Positions 23,872 to 31,560 of a stretch of 64,000 bases of DNA are shown here, piece after piece. The notes under the pieces were generated by a model. It was not told where the DNA came from. It worked only from the letters and a program-made list of their open reading frames with translations, and did not search any database. Both the position numbers and the translations under genes were made by a program. How positions within the stretch are numbered: the first letter of the stretch is position 1; the number at the start of each line of letters is the position of its first letter. The DNA is from Actinospineispora acaciae DSM 45401 (GTDB lineage: Bacteria > Actinomycetota > Actinomycetes > Mycobacteriales > Pseudonocardiaceae): assembly GCF_000620785.1 (NCBI RefSeq), contig NZ_JIAI01000002.1:1184177-1248176 (forward strand), read 5' to 3'.

Positions 23872-26800
23872 TCAGGCGCCGTAGTGGACGTAGGCGGCCC
23901 ACCGCGTCGGCACCGCGCGGGCCTGCTTGCGCTGCTGCCGGGTGGCCTGGTGCAGGGCCTCGGCGACCATGGTCAGGTCCGGCGGGGCCAGGCCGTCGCC
24001 GGTGAGGATGGCGTAGACGCGGCGCGCGACGGCGGCGGCGGGGCGATCGCCGATCGGCCACAGGGTCCCGATCACATTGCGGTACCCGGCGAGCTGGAAG
24101 GCCGCGGTGAGCTGGGTGGACTCGTCGACCTGGAGCGGGTTGCCCTCCGAGGTGCCGCACGCGGACAGGTAGGCCAGCTCTCCGGACTCGAGGTGCAGCC
24201 GCGTGATGTCGTGCACGGTCAGCGGGTGCGTGAGGTGGTCGTGGAGCAGCAGGCGGCTGCGTGCGGGGTCGTGCCGGTCGGCGACACCGTGGCAGACGAG
24301 GTGGGCGATGCCGTTGTTGCGCAGCGCCGTGATGACGGAGTCACGGTCGGTTGCGGTGCCGACGAGAACGGTGGCGTCCGGGATGAGCGTGCCGATGGCG
24401 TCCGCCTCGAGGACAGCGGAGTCGAGCGGAGGACACTCCGGCGCGTCCGGAACCGCGACCACGACGGCGGGCGAGGACGGCGAGGGCGGGCGCTCGCGCA
24501 CGTGGGCCAGCGCCCGGATGCTCGGCGTGTAGGAGCTGATCACCCGGTCCATGACCGAGTCGGCGCCGGACCCCGCCGGGTGACGGCCGGCGGCGTGCAG
24601 GGGCAGGAGCGCCAACAGCCCGACCGGACACCACCAGATCCTCGGCCAGCGCCCATCTTCCGGGGTCGCACCGGCGTGGCCGAGGCGCAGCAGCACCGGT
24701 TCGCCGATGTTGTCCCAGATCCAGCCGAGGACGCCGAGCACGCGCCGTTGCGCGGCACGGCGCTCCTCGGCGGGCCGGCTCCGGTCGGCCGCCGTGCTCC
24801 GAGCCGCGTCGAGCTCGGCTACCTGGGCCGCGACCGCGGAGGCGGTCACGTCCGGGGGGAGGGCGAGCACGTCGACGCGGTTGCCGGGATCGTCGCGCAC
24901 GATCAGCGCATGGCCCCGCTGCTCGTGGGTCGTCAGGTACACGATCGGGCCGTGCTCGGCTTGTTCGGCCAGCTCGTCGATGAGCCTCGGGCGCAGGAAC
25001 CGCTCCAGGCCGTCGCGTTGGCGTATGCGGTCGAGCTGCCGGTCCCACTCCTGGTTGAGCCGCTCGCGCCGGGCGGCGAGCTCTCGATGCCGGGCGCCGA
25101 GCTCCGCCGTCGGGAGGACGGCCCCGAGCACTGCGGACTCGTGGTCGAGGGCGTTGACGGCCCGGCGCAGCTTGTCGAACGGCTCGGCGAGATCGGGGGC
25201 GAGCGTGCGCAGCTCGGTCAGGTCGCCTCGGGTCTCGAGCGTGCTGGCCAGGATCAGGCCCCTGGTCTGCTCCAGCAGCTCGACGGCGCGTTCGGGCCGG
25301 CCGACCGAGATCGCGGCCGCGGCGACGGTGGAGGCGAGACCGAACGCGGTCTGGAGGCGATGCTCCCGGTCGGCGCGTGCTACGTCGCGCACGATCACCA
25401 TCGGCAGCAGCTCGACCGCGGTCTCGGCCAGCCGCAGCGCCTGGTTGCGGTGCCCCGCCAGCAGGGCAGACCTGGCCGCTCGCTGTGCCGCGCGCACGCG
25501 GTAGATCGGCGAGGCGGCGGTTCTGCGGACGGCGGAGGCGTAGACGTTGACGCACTCGCGTGCCGTGGCCTGGTCGCCGGTGTGCTCGGCCTGGAGCGCG
25601 AGGACGTCACCGAGGTTCGACAGCAGGTCGGCGCGGTGGGGATGCATCGGCGAGGTGGCTTCGACGGCGTCCCTGGCGAACCGCACCGCCTGTGTCATGT
25701 CCAAGCCCGTGGCGCCCGCGTGCGTGGCGGCCTCCAGCACCTGACCGAGGTTCGTCAGGACGGCCGCGCGGTCGGGGTGGTCCGGCGGTGTAGATGCCGC
25801 CGCGTTCGACGCGGCGTGCAGCGCACGATCGAGGAACTGGCGCTGCTTCGTCCGGTAGTACAGCTCCATGAGCGCGTTGATCAGGCTGGTCAGGTGATCC
25901 ACGTACGCGGGGTGGTCGTAGGAGGTGGCGTCGCGCGCGCCGTCGGCCAGTCGCACCGCATCCAGCAGCATCTCTACATCGCCGTCGCGGCGGGCACGGA
26001 CGACGAGCGCCTGGCTCAGGACGGACAGCGCCCTGGGGCGTTCCGGGTCGTCCGATGCGAACTCCTCGAGCGCTTCGCGTCCGAGCAGCACTGCCTCGTG
26101 CGCGCTCGCCCGGTCGTCGACGCGGTCGGCGAGCATCCGCAGGTGGCTGGCGAGGTTCATCTTGTACGTCGCGCGGTACAGGAACGGCGGCTGGAGAGCG
26201 TTGAGCGCGTCCCTGCCGGCCTCCACGGCCTGCCGCAGGACCGGGAGCTCGCCGGTGCGGTCGTACTCGAGCCTGAGCGTGGCGGCCAGCACGTTCAGCG
26301 CTATCGGGTGATTGCTGCTCCCGGCGGGGGTGGCCGCGACCACGTCCTGGGCGATCTCCAACGCCTCGTCCAGCACCTCGCCGTTGGCGTTGCGCTCGTA
26401 CTGGGCGCGCAGCGCATTGCCGAGGCTTGCCCGAAACGCGTCATACCTCGGGCCGCCGATCGACGTGCTTGAGACCGCATGCCGGCCCAGCTCGACCGCA
26501 TTCCGGAGGGCGTCGAGATCACCGATCCGCTCGTAGACCAGGCGCAGTGCGACGCAGAGCCTGTTCGCGCAGGCGGCGTCGCCCTGGCTGCCCGGCGGGT
26601 AACCGGACCGTGCCGCTCGGAAGGCATTGACGGCCAGTTGCAGGTCCGAGAGCTCGCCCGCCCATTCGTACGCCGTCTGGAGCGTGTCGCCGAGCTTGAT
26701 CAGCATGCGTTCGCGGTCGGGCTGGTCGGGGTGGACGGCGCCGAGCGCGTTTCGGGCGGTCCGCGCCGCATCGGGCAGGAATGCGGGGTCCGCCGTCAGA

Positions 26801-26991
26801 TCGAAGAATCGGTCCAGCAGTCGGCTGGCGTTGAACTGATGGGGAAGGAACGCGGGGTGGTCGGGCGCGGGGATGGAGGAAGCCGACTCCCGGTAGGCCT
26901 CGACGGCACGCCGCAGCGTCCTCGGCTCTCCGGTGCGTTCGAACTCGGCCAGCAGTTGCTCAATGCGCTGCCTCGCCTCTTCGAATGCCAT
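23872..26991 (-). CDS. TPR-CHAT protease
   Basis: 1039 residues. About 1-620 is built of repeated helical pairs of TPR type, with recurring blocks such as GELPVLRQAVEAGRDAL and HPDRAAVLTNLGQVL. A charged helical linker (about 640-720) leads to a CHAT caspase-like domain (about 740-1035) with catalytic His901 in HLVCHGVAD and Cys945 in YLSACGTSEG, so it should be active. ATG 26991 is chosen; ATG 27003 is equally possible and neither has a clear ribosome site. Starts 50 bases from the divergent small gene, so both share a promoter region. CHAT proteases are effectors in conflict and cell-death systems. Confidence 0.88.
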   Translation of the reverse strand: MAFEEARQRIEQLLAEFERTGEPRTLRRAVEAYRESASSIPAPDHPAFLPHQFNASRLLDRFFDLTADPAFLPDAARTARNALGAVHPDQPDRERMLIKLGDTLQTAYEWAGELSDLQLAVNAFRAARSGYPPGSQGDAACANRLCVALRLVYERIGDLDALRNAVELGRHAVSSTSIGGPRYDAFRASLGNALRAQYERNANGEVLDEALEIAQDVVAATPAGSSNHPIALNVLAATLRLEYDRTGELPVLRQAVEAGRDALNALQPPFLYRATYKMNLASHLRMLADRVDDRASAHEAVLLGREALEEFASDDPERPRALSVLSQALVVRARRDGDVEMLLDAVRLADGARDATSYDHPAYVDHLTSLINALMELYYRTKQRQFLDRALHAASNAAASTPPDHPDRAAVLTNLGQVLEAATHAGATGLDMTQAVRFARDAVEATSPMHPHRADLLSNLGDVLALQAEHTGDQATARECVNVYASAVRRTAASPIYRVRAAQRAARSALLAGHRNQALRLAETAVELLPMVIVRDVARADREHRLQTAFGLASTVAAAAISVGRPERAVELLEQTRGLILASTLETRGDLTELRTLAPDLAEPFDKLRRAVNALDHESAVLGAVLPTAELGARHRELAARRERLNQEWDRQLDRIRQRDGLERFLRPRLIDELAEQAEHGPIVYLTTHEQRGHALIVRDDPGNRVDVLALPPDVTASAVAAQVAELDAARSTAADRSRPAEERRAAQRRVLGVLGWIWDNIGEPVLLRLGHAGATPEDGRWPRIWWCPVGLLALLPLHAAGRHPAGSGADSVMDRVISSYTPSIRALAHVRERPPSPSSPAVVVAVPDAPECPPLDSAVLEADAIGTLIPDATVLVGTATDRDSVITALRNNGIAHLVCHGVADRHDPARSRLLLHDHLTHPLTVHDITRLHLESGELAYLSACGTSEGNPLQVDESTQLTAAFQLAGYRNVIGTLWPIGDRPAAAVARRVYAILTGDGLAPPDLTMVAEALHQATRQQRKQARAVPTRWAAYVHYGA

Positions 26992-27041
26992 GAATCGGCC
27001 CATCGGTGTCGAGAGACGACCGGAAGTGGCACGATCGTAGC

Positions 27042-27443
27042 GTGCGGGACATTCTTCCGGCGATGCGGCGGATCGGTCGACTCTGTGCAAATCTGGAAGG
27101 GGACTCCACCCTTCGAGTGTTGCTGACCGAATCGGGCCTTTCCGACGGCGCGTGGACCCGAATCGTCGAGGCCGTGCGCCGGGGCCAGGCGGACGAACTG
27201 ATCCCACTGCTGGACGAGCTCGAGGACGCCGCCGCCAACGCCGGTCTCGACGGCGTCACCGGCTCCGCGCGCGAGTACCGGCCGCTGCCGGCGTCCTCCC
27301 CGGGCGTGCGGACCGTCAGCGGCTGGCGATGCCCCCACACGCACCCCTGCGGGCGCGCCGAGGTCGGCGCCGACCGGGGGATCGAGCGCCGGTGCGAGCT
27401 CACCGGCGACCCGATGGCCTGGGCTCACGTGACCAGCGTGTGA
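27042..27443 (+). CDS. small helical protein with Cys/His C-terminus, CHAT partner candidate
   Basis: 133 residues from GTG 27042 (an upstream in-frame GTG at 27006 gives 145). About 1-65 is alpha-helical and acidic/leucine rich (RRIGRLCANLEGDSTLRVLL, WTRIVEAVRRGQADELIPLL) and resembles effector-associated adaptor domains in shape. The C-terminus has GWRCPHTHPCGRAE followed by RRCELTGDPMAW, a likely single metal site. I know similar small proteins beside membrane proteins and CHAT or trypsin-like genes in actinomycetes but no proven function. The stop overlaps the next start (GTGA). Confidence 0.7.
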   Translation: MRDILPAMRRIGRLCANLEGDSTLRVLLTESGLSDGAWTRIVEAVRRGQADELIPLLDELEDAAANAGLDGVTGSAREYRPLPASSPGVRTVSGWRCPHTHPCGRAEVGADRGIERRCELTGDPMAWAHVTSV

Positions 27444-28381
27444 ACGGGCTACTCGACCAGCTGGGCAAGAAGGTCGCCGACAGTTGGCTGACCACGCTGC
27501 TGCTGCCCGGGATGCTCTGGGTGTGCACGGCTGCGCTGGCCTGGCAGCTGGGCTGGGCGCACGCGCTGGACCCGGGCGCGGCGGAACCCTTGATCCGGTG
27601 GCTCGACGGCTCGCGCCCGGCCGGGCAGGGCATCGCCGTGGCGGTGGTCGCGCTGATCGTCGCCGCCGGCGCGGGCCTGACGGCGGCGGGCGTGGCGGCG
27701 GTGCTTCGCGGTGTCCGGCCGGTGGCCGCGCGGGGGGCGGTGGCGCGGTGGCTGCGCGCGATCCGGCGACGGCGCTGGGACCGGGCCGGGCGGCTCGCCG
27801 AGCGCCTCGAGGCGGACGCGTTGGGCGCCGCCGTCGGCTCGGTGGTCGCCGGACCCGAGATCGCCGAGGCGCGGGCCCGCCAGCACGCCATCGGCCTGGA
27901 GAGGCCCGAGCACGCCACCTGGGTGGGCGACCGCCTGCGCGCCACCGCCCTGCGCATCCACCGGGCGTACGGGCTGGACGTCACCGTGGCGTGGCCGCGG
28001 CTGTGGGTGGTCCTGCCCGACTCGCTGCGTGCCGATGTCGCCCAGGCACAGGGTTCCTACGCGGCGGCCGGGGTCCTCGTCGGGTGGGCGGTCCTCTATG
28101 CCCTGCTCGGCCTCCTGTGGGGCCCCGCGCTGCTCATCGCCTCGGTCGTGCTGGTGGTGGGCGTCCTGCGCGCCCGCTCGGCCACCGAGGTCCTCTGCCA
28201 GCTCGTCGAGGCCGCGGTCGACCTCTACGGCGCGGCGTTCGCCGAACAGCTGCGCATACCGTGCGACGGCGCGCTCACCCCCGCCGTCGGCGGCGCGATC
28301 GACGAACTGCTGCGCAAGGAGCCGCGCCGGTCAGCGCCGCCAGTCGCCGATCCCGTGCCAGACCGCCTCGACGAGCCGTAG
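27440..28381 (+). CDS. four-helix membrane protein of the CHAT locus
   Basis: 313 residues, GTG start coupled to the previous gene. Helices at about 18-38 (TLLLPGMLWVCTAALAW), 62-88 (AVAVVALIVAAGAGLTAAGVAAVL), 205-225 and 228-245, with a basic cytoplasmic segment RAIRRRRWDRAGRLAERL between helices 2 and 3 and the motif AWPRLWVVLPD before helix 3. C-terminus hydrophilic. No enzymatic motif. Coupling to the small Cys/His protein and divergence from the CHAT gene suggest a membrane sensor or membrane target of that protease. The last 51 bases overlap the opposing zinc-ribbon gene. Confidence 0.75.
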   Translation: MNGLLDQLGKKVADSWLTTLLLPGMLWVCTAALAWQLGWAHALDPGAAEPLIRWLDGSRPAGQGIAVAVVALIVAAGAGLTAAGVAAVLRGVRPVAARGAVARWLRAIRRRRWDRAGRLAERLEADALGAAVGSVVAGPEIAEARARQHAIGLERPEHATWVGDRLRATALRIHRAYGLDVTVAWPRLWVVLPDSLRADVAQAQGSYAAAGVLVGWAVLYALLGLLWGPALLIASVVLVVGVLRARSATEVLCQLVEAAVDLYGAAFAEQLRIPCDGALTPAVGGAIDELLRKEPRRSAPPVADPVPDRLDEP

Positions 28382-29263
28382 CGTTCCGGGCTCGATCGCG
28401 GCGGCCCGGCTGGCCACGGCGCTCATCAGCTCCATGCCGCCATCCCGGTGCAGGCGGTGCCCGAGCGAGCGGAGCTCGACCAGGTCGAGGATCCAGTCCG
28501 AGATCTGCCCCTGGTTGAACAGGAGCAGGTCGAGGTGGTCCACCTCCAGCATCAGGCGCCGCTGGGTGGCGGTCAGCGTGCGGGACCGGCGCTCGCCGGC
28601 GGTGGCGAGCCCGGCCACCCTACGGGCCGCCCGGTCCAGGGGCGGCTCCTTGACGTTGTCGCCCACCCGTCGGTCCGGCTCGTTCGCCGTCTTGACCAGC
28701 TCCGATATCTTCCGGAGGTTGCGCAGGTTGAGCTGGCAGCCGGGGCACCACACGTCGGCGGGGATCGTGATCGCGTAGCCGCACGTGCAGGGCACGGACG
28801 TCGTGCCCTTCTTGCTGACGCCGCGCTGGCTGATCATGTGGCCGGCGCCGCATCTCGGGCAGGCGATCGGGAAGGAGACCTCGGGATCCGCGCCGGGCCG
28901 GCCGCACTCCGGACATGTGCCTGGGTCGGGGACGTAGTCACCTTCGTTGGCCGCGTAGCGCTCGGCCAGCCTGTCGTTGACGTCCGGTACTAGCCATTCG
29001 CACACCGAGCAGAACAGCGCGGCGTCGTAGTGGAAGGAGTGCCGCTCGCACGCGCTGCAGCTCAGGACGCAGGCGCCGTCGTTCTCCACCCTCGCGGCGA
29101 TGGAGGACACGACGACCTCGGGGCGGGCGGTGAAGCACGCCGGGCAGATCGGATGCACCGCCTCGCACGCGCCCCGATGCGCGAGTGCGCAGATTCCACC
29201 GTGCAAAGGACCACACGAGAAGTCATGCGGGGTATGGGGACAGTCCTCGCGCTGGTATGTCAT
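28331..29263 (-). CDS. multi-zinc-ribbon protein
   Basis: 310 residues with over twenty cysteines in the first two thirds: an N-terminal Cys/His block (CPHTPHDFSCGPLHGG, then CPAC), CSAC and CSVC knuckles, CPECG with CPRCG, and CTCG with CPGC, i.e. at least three zinc sites. The last 80 residues are an alpha-helical domain (RLMLEVDHLDLLLFNQGQISDWILDLVEL) without known match. No enzymatic motif; it may read nucleic acid or protein partners. Its start overlaps the stop of the upstream zinc-ribbon gene by four bases, so the two are made together. Confidence 0.72.
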   Translation of the reverse strand: MTYQREDCPHTPHDFSCGPLHGGICALAHRGACEAVHPICPACFTARPEVVVSSIAARVENDGACVLSCSACERHSFHYDAALFCSVCEWLVPDVNDRLAERYAANEGDYVPDPGTCPECGRPGADPEVSFPIACPRCGAGHMISQRGVSKKGTTSVPCTCGYAITIPADVWCPGCQLNLRNLRKISELVKTANEPDRRVGDNVKEPPLDRAARRVAGLATAGERRSRTLTATQRRLMLEVDHLDLLLFNQGQISDWILDLVELRSLGHRLHRDGGMELMSAVASRAAAIEPGTLRLVEAVWHGIGDWRR

Positions 29264-29892
29264 GGGGCACCGTCCGAGGCCACGGGGGGACTAACCCGCT
29301 CTCCGCAGCGGTCGCACGTCGGTTGGCGCGGATCGAAAGGCAGGTCCACGACGGGAATCGCACAGTCGACGCACATGAGCCGGCCGCAGCGTCCGCAAAT
29401 GAGTGCGGTGCCGCGCAGGTTCTCCGGTGTGGAGACGAAAATGGCGCTCTCGTCCATCAGGCGCACGGTGATGTCGGCCCGACAGGAGCCGCATTCGACG
29501 ACCTGCCCGTTGGCGAGACCGTGGTCCTTCCAGGGTTTCGCGCCGAGCGGTCTCGGCTGTGGCCCGAACGAGGGCGGCGTCCCGGGGACGAAGCGGGGGT
29601 GGGCGGGACCGGGGACGAGCCCGCCTCCCTCGGCCACGACCCCGAACACGTCGTTGTCCCTCAGGGCCTCGTCGTGGCGCCGGTGTCCGAGGGCGAACAC
29701 GACGCGGCGGCTCGCCCAGCCCGCGCCGTAGCGCTCCATGACCTGCTCGGCGATCGCGGCAAGCTCGCCCTCGGACGCGTCGACGACCCCGTCGCACCCG
29801 TACGCGATGGCCCCCGTCCGCCGGTCGACCGGGTTCACCCAGCCGCCGAACCGTCGCTCGACCTGCAGCCGATAGTGGAAAGCGGTAGTCAT
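29260..29892 (-). CDS. zinc-ribbon/treble-clef protein with unknown N-terminal domain
   Basis: 210 residues. About 1-95 is a mixed alpha/beta domain (HYRLQVERRFGGWVNPVDRR, AIAEQVMERYG, RRVVFALGHRRH) that I do not recognise. After a Pro-rich linker come CGSC, CGRCGRLMCVDC and CDRCG, consistent with two interleaved zinc sites. First gene of the minus-strand pair facing the membrane protein gene. A role in the neighbouring CHAT locus is inferred from the interlocked arrangement only. Confidence 0.7.
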   Translation of the reverse strand: MTTAFHYRLQVERRFGGWVNPVDRRTGAIAYGCDGVVDASEGELAAIAEQVMERYGAGWASRRVVFALGHRRHDEALRDNDVFGVVAEGGGLVPGPAHPRFVPGTPPSFGPQPRPLGAKPWKDHGLANGQVVECGSCRADITVRLMDESAIFVSTPENLRGTALICGRCGRLMCVDCAIPVVDLPFDPRQPTCDRCGERVSPPVASDGAP

Positions 29893-29972
29893 GTGCGCCC
29901 ACCCGCCCGTGACGTGTCAGCACAACACTCTGCCACGCGGGAGCGCAGAGGGGGACGGCCGAGCGCGGCGGG

Positions 29973-30239
29973 TCAGATGCGCGGGCTGGCCGGCTGCTGG
30001 GTGACCCGTTCGATGTCCTGCGCGGCCGCGCCCAGCAGGTGGTGGCTCAGCTCGGACAGCGCCCTGGCCGTCGCTAGCTCGTCGCCGATCTGGGGCACGT
30101 CGCGGTCGGTCGGGTTGCACCGGGCCAGCCCGATCCCGACCAGCTCGCCGGCGTCGCCGCGCAGGCTGGCGACCGCTCGGGTCCTGCCGTCGTGTTCGTC
30201 GATCTCGACGGCTATGTTCCAGTGCTTCGTCGCATGCAT
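29973..30239 (-). CDS. DUF1876 (dsRBD-like) domain protein
   Basis: 88 residues from ATG 30239, preferred because GAGGTG lies at ribosome-site distance; GTG 30248 would add three residues. The sequence follows DUF1876 throughout: KHWNIAVEIDEHDGRTRAVA, LVGIGLARCNPTDRDVPQIG, ALSELSHHLL. Such proteins are common and often multicopy in actinomycetes; function is unknown. It is 80 bases upstream of the zinc-ribbon pair on the same strand and may or may not belong to that locus. Confidence 0.85.
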   Translation of the reverse strand: MHATKHWNIAVEIDEHDGRTRAVASLRGDAGELVGIGLARCNPTDRDVPQIGDELATARALSELSHHLLGAAAQDIERVTQQPASPRI

Positions 30240-30328
30240 CTCGCTCACCTCGCCGTGGAGCCGCTCGCACCAGTGTCCCGCCGGAAGGGGCCGGGCGCGT
30301 TCCCCCGGTCGAGGCCGATTGGGGCCGG

Positions 30329-31357
30329 TCAGGCCGGGCGGAGGCGGGTGGACGCGCGGACGATCAGCTCGGGGTCGAACACGACCTGGCGGTGCTCGTG
30401 CGCGGGGTCACCGGTGGCCTCGGCCAGCAGCAGCTCGGCGGCGGTGCGGCCGAGCAGGTGCCTCGGCTGGCTGACCGAGGTGAGCGGCACGGCGGCGGCC
30501 TGGGCGAACTCGATGTCGTCGTAGCCCACGATGGCCAGGTCGTCGGGCACCCGCAGCCCCAGGCGGACCATCCGCTGCAGCAGGCCGAGCGCCAGCAGGT
30601 CGTTGGCGCAGAACGCCGAGGTGGGGCGGCGCGCGGCCGGCAGCCCGGCCAGCCGCTCCCCGGCGCGGCGGCCCTCGGCCACGGTCAGCGCGTCGGTCTC
30701 CAGCACGACCAGCGAGGACGGATCCTGGCCGGCCCGCTCCAGCGCGCGCCGGGCGCCCGTCATCCGGTCGTTCACCTGGCCGAGCACGGTGGGGCCGCCG
30801 ACGAACGCGATCCGGCGGTGCCCGGTGTCGAGCAGGTGGGTCACCGCGAGGTCGCCGCCCAGCACGTCGTCCACGGTGACCGAGCACCTGTCCGGCCCGC
30901 CGCCCCGGTCAACCAGGACCAGCGGCGTGCCCCGGCGGGGCAGCAGCTCCAGGCGGGTGTCCTCGGCGTCGATCGGCGTGATCAGCACGCCCTCCACCCG
31001 CTGCTCCTCCAGCAGGTCGAGGTACGCGGACTGGCGGGCCTCGTCCTGGCCGCTGTTGCACAGGTACACGGCCAGGCCGGCGGCGTCGGCGGCCTCCTGC
31101 ACGCCGAGGGTGACGTCGGTGAAGAACGGGTTCGTCGCGTCCAGCACCACGTAGGCCAGCGTGCGGCTGTTGCCGCCGCGCAGTTGCCGGGCCGAGTCGT
31201 TGCGCACGAAGCCGAGCGCGGCGATGGAGGCGTGTACGCGCGAGCGGGTGCGCTCGCTGACCCGGTCGGGCCGGTTGAGCACGTTGGACACGGTGCCGAG
31301 TGAGACGCCGGCGTGCGCCGCCACGTCCTTCATGCTCGGCGTGCCCGGGTCGGACAT
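30329..31357 (-). CDS. rhaR: LacI-family repressor of the rhamnose operon
   Basis: 342 residues from ATG 31357 with GGAGCGG upstream. The helix-turn-helix and hinge are MKDVAAHAGVSLGTVSNVLNRP and ASIAALGFVRNDSARQLRG; the sugar-binding core follows (DATNPFFTDVTLGVQEAA, FCANDLLALGLLQ, VGYDDIEFA). Divergent from the ABC/rha operon, with a TGAAACG operator on each side of the 203-base intergenic region. Expected to release DNA on binding rhamnose or a pathway intermediate. Note that rhizobial RhaR is DeoR-type and E. coli RhaR is AraC-type, so the symbol marks role, not homology. Confidence 0.9.
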   Translation of the reverse strand: MSDPGTPSMKDVAAHAGVSLGTVSNVLNRPDRVSERTRSRVHASIAALGFVRNDSARQLRGGNSRTLAYVVLDATNPFFTDVTLGVQEAADAAGLAVYLCNSGQDEARQSAYLDLLEEQRVEGVLITPIDAEDTRLELLPRRGTPLVLVDRGGGPDRCSVTVDDVLGGDLAVTHLLDTGHRRIAFVGGPTVLGQVNDRMTGARRALERAGQDPSSLVVLETDALTVAEGRRAGERLAGLPAARRPTSAFCANDLLALGLLQRMVRLGLRVPDDLAIVGYDDIEFAQAAAVPLTSVSQPRHLLGRTAAELLLAEATGDPAHEHRQVVFDPELIVRASTRLRPA

Positions 31358-31374
31358 CTGACCGCTCCGATCTG

Positions 31375-31386
31375 TGAAACGTAACA
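31375..31386. promoter_or_regulatory. LacI-type operator, repressor side
   Basis: TGAAACGTAACA, matching the perfect operator at 31524 in its left half and centre, 18 bases upstream of the repressor start. Suggests autoregulation. Confidence 0.5.
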
Positions 31387-31477
31387 AACCCGGCCGGGTC
31401 GTGCGGCGAAGCTTAGCCCAAGGCCCCGGTTCGGCCGCACGGCCGTGAACGACCTTCCGTGGCCGGTAGACACCCCC

Positions 31478-31535
31478 TTGACGCGGTATCGCCGGCAACC
31501 CTACTGTGGCCTGCGCCACGAGTTGAAACGTTTCA
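31478..31535 (+). promoter_or_regulatory. rha operon promoter and LacI operator
   Basis: TTGACG at 31478-31483 and TACTGT at 31502-31507 (18-base spacing) form a plausible promoter. The 12-base perfect palindrome TGAAACGTTTCA at 31524-31535 lies just past the expected transcription start and 25 bases before the first ATG, a position where bound LacI-type repressor blocks transcription. Confidence 0.7.
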
Positions 31536-31560
31536 CTACAACGGGGTGTGGAGGGTGGAC

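Noticed and set aside
23884..26472. A plus-strand frame of over 860 codons opposite the CHAT gene
   Set aside because: Gly/Arg/Val-rich shadow; the minus strand has TPR periodicity and the His/Cys pair of CHAT.
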